From: Diphasiastrum complanatum
Lineage: Eukaryota > Streptophyta > Lycopodiopsida > Lycopodiales > Lycopodiaceae
Length of the DNA stretch: 64,000 nucleotides
NCBI GenBank assembly: GCA_029204225.1
Contig: CM055095.1
Location: 64,253,087 to 64,317,086 of the forward strand
Reading direction: 5' to 3'
Each line of letters begins with the position of its first letter. Positions within the stretch are counted from its first letter, which is position 1. This document shows positions 1-10,695 of this stretch, piece by piece. A program made the translations under genes and the position numbers. Under the pieces are notes generated by a model, which was not told the DNA's origin, did not search any database, and saw only the letters and a list, made by a program, of their open reading frames with translations.

Positions 1-1532
1 GATTACCAAGAATATTCATCTCTCATTAATTATCAAGAATTCTGAATATTCATCTCTTTGATATGTTCTTTATTTACAAATTTAGTAATACAAAAGATGA
101 GCCACTAGTTTTAAGGTAATGATCACCACGTTACAATTTGTCAAGGGATGCAAATTACCCCAAGGGCTTATGTACAACTTATAATGGCCTATTTGTAGTG
201 TTAAAGGGCCTAAATAAGGGCTAGGAATATAAGTGTGACCGGTGATGTGTCTTTGTATCAAGTACCTTCTACCTTGTTTCAACGGGATTTTGAAGAGCTC
301 TTCAATTTCTTAAATTATAACATTTAGCATTGAATGTTTCACCGTTCAACTACCAGGTGTCTTGCTATCACTGATCAACAACCTGAGACTGTGTCTCGAA
401 ACAATTTCGAAGAGCTCATCAATTTCAATCTACTTAAGTTGTAACGTATAACACTAGTGACAGAGCATTAAAGCCACTGAGCACTCACCTTTGTGATTCA
501 AGAATTAACAGCCAGGAGACGGGATACAATTAAATATAGTCTACACTATACGACGTACTTCTACCCTAAACCCTCAGCCAGTACATATTTTGGCTATAAC
601 AAAAGGCCAAGATTTAGATAGTTTGAAATTACTTGAGCCAATTCTTTCCTGATTCAATGGATGAATCAGCCAATTCAAACTACCCAACCTAAAACAATAG
701 ACAATTTGTACCTAGTTGAGCCAATTCTCTTGATTAAAAGAAAGAATCGGCCAATTTAAACCACCCCCAAAATTTGTGCATCAATCCATTGAGACTCTCC
801 TACAAAATATTGCAAAAATGAGCTAGCTTTGATAAAAGATTGAAAATAGCCAAACTTAATATTGAATGATTTACTTATGGCCCAATAGTTGCATAGGGGT
901 TCGACGTGCACTTTTGTGCGTGTGCTCACAGAGGTGTTTCTACTGAAACTCTAGTGTTTAAGTAGGATAATGAACTGTGTACAAGGATATTACCTTAGCC
1001 AAAAGCAATATGAGTGATACAAAATTTCTTGTAGCTTGACAAATGATGCACATCAAATGACAAAAGTCCTGTACTAGAATTGCCAATGAGATATCATCTC
1101 AAGCCAACTTAGCCATTTGTTGCATTCAATGCACATACTCAACATCCTTGGCAATGAATTCGAGAGGATATAGCATGTGACTGTCATTTGGCTAGTAGCA
1201 CAGCTTAAATTGGTAATAGAAGTATGTCGCTCTTCACTTTTCCCATTTCCAACTTACTTAATTGCTTAGTTTGATGCGAAGAACGCCTCCAAAATCACAA
1301 CTGCTATGCAGCTTTAAGATTGAATGTTGATATGAGTGAAACTATTCCAAGGGGTGGCATGTCACGTCCTTTTTGTGTATGATTGTAGCAAAAAATGAGA
1401 CATCACGATATGGATCTAAGAGAAGGAGTGGAGAAATAGATATATTAAAGTTAAATCTCATGTAGTCTTTCAATATGACAAAAAAGAGACACTCAAAGAG
1501 ACTCTTTGGAGTCCATTTACAAGGTATTACAC
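1..1532. other. AT-rich non-coding stretch with short imperfect direct repeats
   Basis: I see no gene here. The largest open frame is 66 codons and has no recognisable motif. Three short imperfect duplications are visible: AATATTCATCTCT is repeated within bases 10-58; a segment around GAAGAGCTC is repeated near 290 and 410; and a block containing TTGAGCCAATTC is repeated near 635 and 715, each copy followed by a second CCAATT and an AAAC. They look like old tandem duplications rather than functional sites. Confidence 0.5.
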
Positions 1533-1547
1533 CATTAACTCCATCAT

Positions 1548-1633
1548 ACCCAACGGGGTTGGCTCAACTGGTTAGCTTGGCATTCAAAGTTTCTTTGGTC
1601 CCAAGTTCGAGCCTCCCCTTGGAAACCAAGAAG
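1548..1633 (+). mobile_element. tRNA-derived SINE-like retroposon with 15-bp target duplication
   Basis: An 86-bp body is flanked by the identical 15-bp sequence CATTAACTCCATCAT at 1533-1547 and 1634-1648. It contains a perfect polymerase III A-box, TGGCTCAACTGG (1560-1571), and a near-consensus B-box, AGTTCGAGCC (1604-1613), about 32 nt apart as in tRNAs. This is the head of a tRNA-derived retroposon. The perfect duplication points to LINE-type target-primed insertion in fairly recent time. There is no poly(A) tail; the 3' end is an AACCAAGAAG-type sequence. It is not a functional tRNA gene, because no cloverleaf acceptor stem can be formed. Confidence 0.75.
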
Positions 1634-1648
1634 CATTAACTCCATCAT

Positions 1649-4310
1649 GCATAGCAAGGGCTATACGCTAGAACAAGCATTGTGCAACTCACTGGATGAC
1701 TTATTGGACACCCAACTTAGGATAAATGTACCAAGACTTTGACCCGAGTTAGTGACGTAACCCAACAATCATCCAGTCGTGATAGGTGACTTGACTCATG
1801 ACTGGTGTTCTTAGGATCTTTAGTTGTATCCATCATGGATTCTTGCATGGTGATTAATTTTACCTAGGAAGCAATTCTAGAGGATGTTGATAGAGTGACC
1901 CTTATAAATATAAATTATTGACTTTTATGGAAGTAAAGAACCATGGCCGGTACTTGGTATTCATTGAGTTGCCACAACACAAAAGTTAAATTTACATTTC
2001 AAGTCCAGCATATGGCATGCAGGAGTGTAGCTTGCATGTATAGTCCAATCAGCACCTAGATCTTGGGTACATGGTCAACTAGATTATGATTAGCTTCCAA
2101 CATGCATTGAATCATGCATATGTAAACCATAATTCAAAAGAATTCAGATTCAAGACTTTAAACTGTAACTTTGTATTTTGGGTTACGCAAGTTTTGACAT
2201 ATGATGTAGACTAAACCAATATTTTGATGCTGCATCCACACCTTCGAAAAATTTTATGCACCACTGTTTACCCATTGTATCATTTACAACAAGATTTTGT
2301 CAATAGTTTTCAAAGGAAAAACTCAAATTTTCTATTTTTCCAGTATGTAGAACAAGGCAAAAAAATCAGAACTTGTTTTGGAACATTGAGCAACAACAGG
2401 CTAACATTAAAGAGCAAAGCTAATCAATAAAGATCTTTTCTCGTGGAAAAATCAGGATACTTGAAGTTCCATCTCTTCAGCTAGCTCAACATCTGGCTAA
2501 ATAGCATAGGTGGTCAGTAGATGCGTAGTAAAGATAGAAGAAATAATGCAAACCAATTGACTACAAATTGGACAAAGATCTCAAACAAGAACCTATACTA
2601 TCAACTCCAGCACGCATAGTAAGAACTTAATGCCACAACATCCCTATGTGATTCATCAACACCCAAGGTGCACGTCATATGCACAAACATACATCCCCAT
2701 TAGCTTTTGTGAACTTGAACAAATACCAAAGCGAGGATGAGTTTCCATCACTTCTTTGTAAGTGAAGGGCAAACTTAGTCATAATAAAGCAAAATAAAAA
2801 CAATGTCTTTACTTCCTTATATAAAAACATAGCAAAAATTGGCCATTCACACTTCGACTTGCTTAAACCCCAACCAAATAGAAACCTGGTGTGGACAACG
2901 GCCACAAAAGAAAAACAAATCTTATTACATTCAGCTTAAAAATAGCATACTACTATTTTTCACCACATTTTACCCTTGATCATCAATGTTCCTCAACATA
3001 CAATTTGTGGATTTCTTATATTCAGCTTGAGTTGTTTGTATTTTGTGAATGCTCTCTGTGTGACTGTCATTTTGCTTGAAACTTATATTAAAGCATTGTC
3101 TTGGCATTGAGGGGTTGGGACGACTTTCCTACGGTTAAGATCCACTTTCTTGCACAACACTTGAACTACTTCAAAATAAGTTTGTTTTTGTGGAGAAAAG
3201 TCTTATTTCTTTATTTAGCTCTAATTTTCTCTACAATGGCTAAATTTGTAAATGTCATTGGACCTTTGGACTCTAGAAAGGAGCACATTTCTAAGGAGAT
3301 GATAAAACTTGTCAATCAAATAGGTAAAAGATAATGAAGGTCTTATTTTCATCCAATAATGCCAAAATATTCAATCCTTGGCATGGCAGACTTGGATTTT
3401 CTAGCGTTTGAATCTTCTGTGGATAGACATAATCGATTGGTGCAATTGATTGCCAAAAAATTTCAATAGGTATTAGGCTATGCATGGAGATGATCTACGA
3501 ATACAATCGATTGCTAAAAGATGCAAGATTCAAACCTAATGGAAGTTATTCGTAACAAATTATATTCTAATTACTTTTAGATCAAGAATTTGGGTTACCT
3601 GACTTGGATGGGAAGGAGAGAGGCGACCTGATGAAACCAATGGTGAGAGAGTTGGCTTGGATGTCAAGTGTGTTGTTATGAGAAAAAAGTTGTAATTGTG
3701 AGAGAAGTGTCATTTGGTACAGAGGGACATAAGGGCTATGAGTCATCTTTATGGTTTCCCACCTTGTCTAACAATTGTCTCTTCTCAATTGGCAATGCTA
3801 TTACTTCGTCCTTAAAATTGACACTATCCTCCTTCTGACTTCATCTGAGCCACTTTTTGTTGTTAGATCAAAGCCAATTTTTCCTAGATGGATTTCATTT
3901 CTGTAAAAACTATGACCAATTTTTTAAAAGAGGTAAACTAAACCGAGTCTGTTGTAGACAAGTACGCCATATTGGCTGCCATGGTGATGGAAGAGTGTAT
4001 TGGAGCACTAGCAATAGAAAGAGCTGACAAGCAAATTCATAGATAATGGAGGGGGGTGGTTATTTTAGATCAAACTTTCATATTGTCCCAAAGACTCTAG
4101 ACAAGCATGTAGGAAATAGAAGCCTAAGGATCCAGAATCTTAACTATTCAATCACACAAAGCATTCTCAAAAGAAAGAGAGAGATGGCTAGAAACCCTCT
4201 TGTAGAAACTCGTGGACAACCAAGGAGAATAGTCAGTATTGCTTACAAAAGTGTCTCATACAAATGGGATGCACACATATATACATATGAGATAAGTGAA
4301 TGTAGTGTGA
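1649..4310. other. non-coding stretch, no gene recognised
   Basis: Only short open frames (under 100 codons) occur, and none shows a protein family motif or plausible codon pattern. The composition is AT-rich and typical of decayed intergenic sequence. The 97-codon frame at 4046-4339 on the + strand overlaps the 3' end of the LINE remnant that follows and is probably fortuitous. Confidence 0.5.
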
Positions 4311-5775
4311 CTAGAGAATCATGGAAAAGACAATGGTAGCGTCCCCTAATCTCATAATAAGCAGGGCCTCTGAATAAGAAATGCTCTTGACTCCTCCCTC
4401 AACATGCATAACTGGCAAAGCTTGCTCATGTGAGGAATACCCTGGAAGTGACCAGTCTCCACATATAACTAATGTGAGGAAACTAGAAACTGTCACAAAG
4501 TAAACCGGAGGCAATGTGAAAGTCCATTGTCTAGCTAACGGGGTAAAACTAGGACCCTAGCAATATCCAACTCAAGGAAACTAGAACGATAGAAATCTGG
4601 TTTGACCCAAATGGTCCGTGCCATGCCACTCAGGGGGAATATGCATGATAAATAACCCCTCTAATGTACTAATGGGATCCCTCTAGTAAATTTGAAATAG
4701 TAATGCCATATGTACATAAGAGACGAGAAGCCTGAGAGCTGTTGAGATGAAAGAAGGGTTGTGGGTGTATAGCGTGAATCTGAGAGACTCATCACACTTT
4801 GGATATATGTAATCAACCTAAAAATAGCATCAACCCGAAGCGATATTAGTGCAAACTCAACAACAATAATCTGATGAGGAATCGAGGGCTTGGCTTAGAT
4901 CGTACATGCAAGCATAGTTACCTGTAGACGAGATATACTATTCCACTCTGACTCAGGATTCGTTGTGCACCAAGCCTTCGTTGCATATATAGTTGTAGAA
5001 AAAACAATGGTGTTAAATGATTTGCACTTACTCGGGAGATCGCGAATGTTTTTCATGAAGCAAAACCACATAAGACTAACCAAAGAAACACGAGCCTTTC
5101 GCAATCTAGTTGTTGGCGGCCTGTCCTATCACTGCATAAAGGCCCTAGACATATTAAAAATCATAGTATGGGTTTTCCGGGTATGCATAGTCAAACCAAG
5201 AAGTCCCCAAAAACCTGTAGCGTATCCGAATGCCACTGCAACCCCTCACCAGAAGGAGAAATCAATGCCATTGTCAACATAAAGTAGAATAGAAATGAAT
5301 ATATCACCAAGCCTGCAGCCAAGACCACCATCTTGGTTGATGGCTTTCTCAACCTCATCAATATACAAACCAAAAATTGTTGGGGAGAAGAAAGAACCCT
5401 GCTTCACCCAATAGTACTCATGACTCTCTCAAAGAGATCCTCCTCAGACCAAAAGCATCCCCAACCTTGCTCATACAATGCCATGACAACCAATTTGGTA
5501 CCAAGAGAGAAGACAAGGTCTCTCAACCTCTAGATGAGCATGTGTCACGGAACTTAGTCAAAAGCTTTTCGAAAATCCACAAAACAACAATAAACTCTCT
5601 CATGTCTAGACCCAGCCTCTCCAATGACAGCTCAGAGTGTGAACACATGATCAGTGGTGGAATGTTGTGCCCTAAAACCGGCCTGACCCAAGGCATGTAA
5701 CCTTCGTGTCTCTGCTAACCATTGTCTAAAGAATAGTGCCATAAAGCTTAGCCACAATGTGCCCAATCATTAGAA
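4311..5775 (-). mobile_element. Decayed LINE copy 1 (ORF2, RT to C-terminal zinc finger)
   Basis: On the - strand this stretch reads as a frame-broken version of the same ORF2 protein seen in the two LINE copies to the right. From 5' (right) to 3' (left) one finds the RT segment around motif A near 5560 (fragmentary), then LGDIFISILLYVDN (around 5260-5310), where the catalytic YADD box has become YVDN. Next comes the segment CKSFNTIVFSTTIYATKAWC (around 4975-5050), and then a zinc-binding tail aligned with HFLF..YYEIRGRYHCLF (around 4320-4420). DNA similarity to the copies at 7.1-10.2 and 10.7-13.1 kb is clear by eye, with many indels. The 3' UTR is absent, and the 5' end fades near 5775. It is clearly inactive. 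Confidence 0.75.
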
Positions 5776-6857
5776 AGCACCAGAAGAGAAACTATGAAGA
5801 AGATCAACAAGTCTCTTCCCTTCAGAGGCATTGTATGGACACTTTTTGCAATGACAAGTGTAACTATATAAACGTCTAAGGCTACGAAGATGATGAGATA
5901 ACGAAAATTGTAAATGAATGACTTGTAAATGAAGTTTTCTACATACATCATCATACCAAGGTTGGTAAGGATGACGTACATGCAAGAGTGTGGAGTATTT
6001 ACAATGTTTGGATGGAAAAGCCATGGAAGCACCGGTATGAAGAGCTATAGTGATAAAAGATGCTTGGGAGTATCACATGGGAAATTTTGGAGTATGAAGG
6101 AAAGAGCTTCCTGATAAGGTGTGTATGCATGACTAAATATGTATTTGGGAGCACGTTCCACTGAAGAGGGATTAGATGGACAAAGACATAAGGTTGAGCT
6201 CAAATGGATGGAAAGGAAGGAGTTATTAGATAACGTGGTGGGAGAAACAGCGAAATCGGATAAAAAGGGTATGACAGATGGTGACCCCATGAAATAGTAC
6301 ACAACAATGTGGCCACCACTATGAGGGAGGCAAGTATAGTCACCAACACTCAACCAACAAGACAAGCCATTAAAATTAGAATTAGATTACCTTTATTGAC
6401 ATCCACTAAGACCAATATAGTCTATGGGACGAAATACCAACACAATGTGCATTTTTATAAAAGTCCGAATCACAATACATCATGAACTATTCTAAGATCA
6501 CTTCAATTGCTTTAGATGATGAGTCCATCCCGCAAATGGTGAGTTGGCTTATTGTGCTTGAGTTAGGGTCACCCACCCAAATTTGATTCTTTGTCATCAC
6601 ACAGGTTGATAATACCAAGAAGCATTGAAGAGTCCAAAGAAGTCATGTTGAAGTGGCCTACTTTTTATTCACAAGAATGTTTGCTTCTATACGTCTTTGT
6701 GTAGGATTACCAATCATTGCATTAGACTATTCCTTATAATAATATTGCATTTTGCACTGTGTTCCTTCCATTAACTGTCCTTGGGTCACTCATTATGCTG
6801 AAGTTTCAGAAAGATGACCTATTTGACTATGTCCAACCATCATCCATTGTTAAGTCT
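5776..6857. other. non-coding stretch, no gene recognised
   Basis: Several overlapping open frames of 60-106 codons occur on both strands, but none has a recognisable domain or matches the LINE proteins on either side. I see nothing that supports a gene. The stretch separates LINE copy 1 from a second, isolated RT fragment. Confidence 0.45.
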
Positions 6858-6990
6858 TTAAGGAAGCATACAACTAAGCTTATCTATGTAGATACCAAAA
6901 AGTGTAGCAAAGAGAGGACAAACTTGTTTCACTCCAATATGGCTGAAAAATTTTGCAGTAACACCTCTTAAAAATTTCACCTTTGCAATT
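6858..6990 (-). pseudogene. Isolated LINE reverse-transcriptase fragment (motif B region)
   Basis: The - strand encodes HIGVKQVCPLFATLFGIYID, which aligns with the RT motif B segment IGVKQGCPLSPTLFGLYIDE of the neighbouring LINEs (G to V and S to F changes). Upstream residues (LRGVTAKFF) no longer align. Only about 130 bp are recognisable, so this is a relic of another LINE copy, or of copy 2 displaced by insertions. It is not functional. Confidence 0.6.
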
Positions 6991-7255
6991 ACTTTTTTGT
7001 ATAGTTGTTCACCGGCCTGAAGTATATCCATTGGCACTTCGATTTCTTCCATTCTTTCCCAAAATCTACCACACTATTGCCTTTGATAGAAGAGCAAGTA
7101 AATTCCTTTAAACTCCGCCACCTATGTAAACCCGTGATAAGTCGAGTAGCTCATGCTGCAACATGAGTATGAGTGCGACACTGTCTCTGATCTCTAAGGG
7201 CAGGTAAGTCATCATCGTCATCATCAAATACTAGGTCTCGTCCTCTCCTCCTGGA

Positions 7256-7279
7256 GAAGAAAGAAGTGATCTGAGGCTG
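7256..7279 (-). other. PIP-box-like motif in LINE copy 2 ORF2 tail
   Basis: The - strand encodes QPQITSFF followed by SRRRGRDL. This fits the PCNA-interacting consensus Q-x-x-[ILM]-x-x-[FY]-[FY] plus a basic flank. The homologous place in LINE copy 3 reads QPLITSFFTRRRSHDL, so the motif residues are kept while neighbouring residues vary. Confidence 0.55.
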
Positions 7280-7399
7280 AGAAACATGACTCTGCTGGAC
7301 TGTCTGACACAAGTCCTGTCGCAGTATAAATATCTCTCGTATCATGAGTGCAGCGCATTGGGAGTCCTCATAGGCTAGGAGGGATCATAGCGTGATAGG

Positions 7400-7895
7400 T
7401 ATAAAGTCCTCACAACAGGATTCTAGTCTAAGCATACCATACAAAGCAACAACACATGGGAACAGGTGGTGGATAAACCAACCCAACCAAACCTAGATTG
7501 TACGCATCTAGCCCCCAAGCTATGGATCAATCAGAGTCATGGAAAGAGGAGTCACACCAGCAGCATGTAGCTACCAATCACAAAATCAAGCATACACTAG
7601 TGAGAGCCCAGCAGATATACTTATACCCTCCAAGGCCCATGCACCACTAGTAGTGCACTGTGACACCTCACTGGACACCTCTGCACCCTATCTGGGCCAC
7701 ATCATCCAGTTCCCTAATGACTCACTGATAGACCCATACCAACTCCACCACCATGTGTTTAGGCCTACAACCATTAATTATGACCATGTACACATAAGGG
7801 CCCCAATTCCCTTATAGTCACAATTAACTTACAGGTTGTTGGTCTACCGGTTCCTAGCGTGGACACGGTACCCGAGACCAGCCATGGGCATGACG
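7400..7895 (-). mobile_element. Solo LTR of a Ty3/gypsy chromovirus, nested in LINE copy 2
   Basis: This 496-bp segment is the reverse complement of the LTRs of the chromovirus at 51.4-54.4 kb, matching along its whole length from TGTCATGCCC to the GACTTTA end. It interrupts the LINE ORF2 tail. The flanking bases ATAGG (7395-7399) and ACAGG (7896-7900) are a 5-bp target duplication with one transition. The terminal dinucleotides have also each changed by one transition. Because no internal region is present, it arose by LTR-LTR recombination. Unlike the 3' LTR at 53.9 kb, it keeps the segment that copy has lost, so it records the full-length LTR of the family. Confidence 0.9.
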
Positions 7896-10310
7896 ACAGG
7901 CGTGTCACGAAACAAACAGTGGTATCTCCCTCTCATCTCGTAATACATCAGGCACCTAAAGATAAAGTGCTCCTCTAACTCCACCTCATCCAAGGAGCAT
8001 AACTGACAAATCCGCTCCCCTCTCGGGGTACCCTGGAATCTCCCAGTCTCAATAGCCAACTGATGTGATGATACGCGGAACTGTCCCAATGTAAATCTGA
8101 GGCTGTGTGATAATCCCAAACCAAGTTGTCGCCTCCAAGTACGATCGAGATATGCCCGATATAAGAAGCGCCTGATATACTGATGAGTATTTAAGAGGAG
8201 CTCTGTAATGGAGATACCAAATGACTCAAGGAGGAAGTGGGATGTCTGAGAGAACCACGACAGTCGATAGCCCTGGTCATGAAGGGAGTGTGAGGAAGCA
8301 AGTGTTGTCTGTGTATATCTCATATCTACATTTGGCAGAGCCTTAACTCTCTGAATATATGCGATAAGCTTGAAAGTGGCATCTATCTGAATGGGTGGTG
8401 GAACGGCAAACTCTACAAGAAGGATCTCGGTTGGAACCGAGGGCTTCGCCCGAATCATACAAGCTAACATGGTGGTTTGTAATCGTGAAATGCTAGCCCA
8501 ATGTGATGAAGGAAGACCGGTACACCATGTCTTTGTTGCATACAAGGTTGTGGCCCAATAGTATCGAAAAGTCTACACTTACGACGAGCATCTCGGATGA
8601 ACTTCCTGAAGCAGAACCGCTCAAGCTGAACAAGAGAGGAATGCCCCTTCCTAAGTCAGGTGGTGGCAGCCTGTCGCATGCTTACCACATCATCCGCCTA
8701 GAGGAGAATAGCAATCAAAATGGTCCCAAGTCTACAGCCAGCTTCGCCACACTGTGAGATGACTCGCTCTAACTCATCAATGTACAATCCAAATAGAACC
8801 GATGAAAGAGGACATCCCTCTTTCACCCCAATGGTGCTCCAAATGTGATCAGAGATGCCACTGCCATGTCGGAAACATCCCAAGACCCTCTCATAAAGAG
8901 CCATCACTGCCAGAACAATATTCATGGAGAAACCAAGGTCACGAAGTCTCTGAATGAGCAAGGAGCGTGGTATAGAATCAAAGGCTTCCCTTAAGTCCAC
9001 AAAACAACAGTAAATCCTCTCCTTCCTGTACTTAGCTTCCTCAATCAAAGCTCGAAGTGTGAAGATATGGTCAATGGTAGAATAATGAGATTGGAAACCT
9101 GCTTGTCCCAATGCATGTAATCTCCTGGCTTCCGCCTCTAAACTCACTGCAGACTGGAGTATGGTACCATAGAGCTTCGTGAGAACATGGCCAATCATGA
9201 TAGTGCGATAGTTACCAGGAATCATAGGATAACCATTTTTATGAATAGGATGGATGATGGTGGTGCACCAAGATGAAGGGAAGCCAGAGACAAGGGCGGA
9301 ATTGAGGAGAGTGGCTAGTGTGGGAGCAAGGAGGTTAGAAGCATGGGTTAGGAGTTCAGATTCAAGGTCTTCAATATCTCTTGCCTTATGGGACTTCATT
9401 CTCTTGATGGTCGCAAGGCTCTGCGAATCTGATAATATCAGGTGATAAATCAAGGTAGGGTGAACATGTGCCCTCAGCAAAGGACGAAGACTTTGGAGGA
9501 AAATAACATGCTGCCACAAAGAGGTCCCTGTCCAAACCAATATCCTGTCCAACAACACGAATCCAGATATAACGTGCATGCTCGTCGTGTCTGATGAACT
9601 CGATGCTCGAGTGAAGAGACTCCTTGTATAAGCATGCAACACCTCCGGATCCAAGACCACTAGCTGATATACGAAATCCCATCTGTATCCTGGAAAAATA
9701 GGCCCTGGGGCACTCCCAAACCCGGGGACCCCAAATCCCTAGCACTGGGAGCTGAGCGCTATTAAGAAAGCGCACTCGTCCATCTCGATAAATGACTCGT
9801 CTGCCAGACTCACAGGCTACCTGAAAGACCTTACGCCTCTCCTCTACCTGGATATATGTGAGGTCGTCATCCATATAGATAGTGGTACCTGTAGCGTAGC
9901 TGTACCCTCAAATGTTGTGGGCTTTTTGGTCTCAAGATTTCTCTTCCGTGATGGTGGCTGAGATAACCGAGGAGATGGGAGCCCTTGGTTTGGTGCCTTT
10001 TTTCAAAACTGATGCCCAAGAAAGGGCCTCTTCTTGTTGCTTCTCAATCTTGGTTTCTAGCTCCCGTATCATATTGGTAGTGGACTTCGAAGCTGCAGCC
10101 TGCTTGATCCCGAGATGGATTGTTCGAGTGATGCAACTTTGGACTGCAATATGTTCTTCTCATTGATCAACGAGGTAACCGTTCCTTTCAACTATGAGAT
10201 TTCTTGCCGCAAAATCTGGAAATCTGCCTTGATTTGATCGATCTGCCAAGAGGAAAAAAGTTCATGGGCAGAAATCGGCGGAATCGGCGGGAATGAGCAG
10301 GCACGACCTG

Positions 10311-10346
10311 CTGCCACGCAGGCAGACTGCTCTGCCTGCGTGGCAG
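10311..10346. repeat. Perfect 15-bp inverted repeat (hairpin)
   Basis: CTGCCACGCAGGCAG (10311-10325) and its exact reverse complement (10332-10346) surround a 6-nt loop, ACTGCT. The hairpin is GC-rich and sits immediately before a G-rich minisatellite. A transcript in either direction would form a strong stem-loop. I cannot tell whether it has a function. Confidence 0.75.
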
Positions 10347-10640
10347 GGGGGTGACACGTTAGCGGCGAGAGGGGTAGGGCTGTAGTGAGGGGGGGTATGG
10401 CTGTAGCGAGGGGGCTAGGGCTGTAGTGAGGGGGGTATGGCTGTAGCGAGGAGGGTATGGGCAGCAGCGAGGGGGCTAGGGCTGTAGCAAGGCAGGGGGT
10501 GACACATCAGCAGGGGGGTGACACGTCAGCAGCGAGGGGGGTAGGGCTGTAGTGAGGGGGTTATGGGCAGCAGCGAGGGGGCTAGGGCTGTAGCAAGGGT
10601 GGGTGAGCCATCAGCGGGGGGAGGGGGGGGGGGGTGGCAC
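10345..10640 (+). repeat. G-rich minisatellite
   Basis: About ten imperfect copies of a roughly 20-bp unit related to GGGGGCTAGGGCTGTAGCGA run in tandem. Variants GTAGGG, GTATGG and CAGCAGCGA occur, and blocks of GGGGGGTGACACGTCAGCAG are interspersed. Runs of four to twelve G on the + strand mean it could form G-quadruplexes. It lies between ORF1 of LINE copy 2 and the 3' tail of LINE copy 3. The open frames across it are artefacts of the repeat. Confidence 0.8.
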
Positions 10641-10695
10641 CGAGAGTAGGAGAGCGAGATGGCCGGCGAGCAGCAGTGGCGCGAAGAGGAGCCAT

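Larger units (their letters stand above)
7145..10255 (-). mobile_element. LINE copy 2: ORF1 coiled coil, endonuclease, RT and C-terminal domain, interrupted by a solo LTR
   Basis: Read on the - strand. At about 10250-9925 there is a frame-broken ORF1 with coiled-coil heptads (LINEKNILQSKVASLEQSI, then IRELETKIEKQQEEALSW), with one internal stop and one frameshift. At about 9874-9470 an EEP-type endonuclease fragment follows (LGSGGVACLYKESLHSS, then DLFVAACYFPPKSS). After a deletion the RT runs from about 9420 to 8698 (motif A CFVDLREAFDS; IGVKEGCPLSSVLFGLYIDE). The catalytic YADD tyrosine is a TAG stop (8698-8700), and about 75 residues after it are missing. The C-terminal zinc-binding region (ICQLCSLDEVELEEHFIFRC, around 7960-8010) follows. 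A solo LTR at 7400-7895 splits it from the acidic tail with a PIP-box (7256-7279). It lacks the 3' UTR seen in copies 3 and 4. It is inactive. Confidence 0.85.

Noticed and set aside
1548-1633. Functional tRNA gene
   Set aside because: A- and B-boxes are present but no acceptor or anticodon stem can be formed, and the unit is flanked by a target duplication, so it is a retroposon.
6045-6365. 106-codon - strand ORF
   Set aside because: No similarity to the neighbouring LINE proteins and no domain; probably chance.
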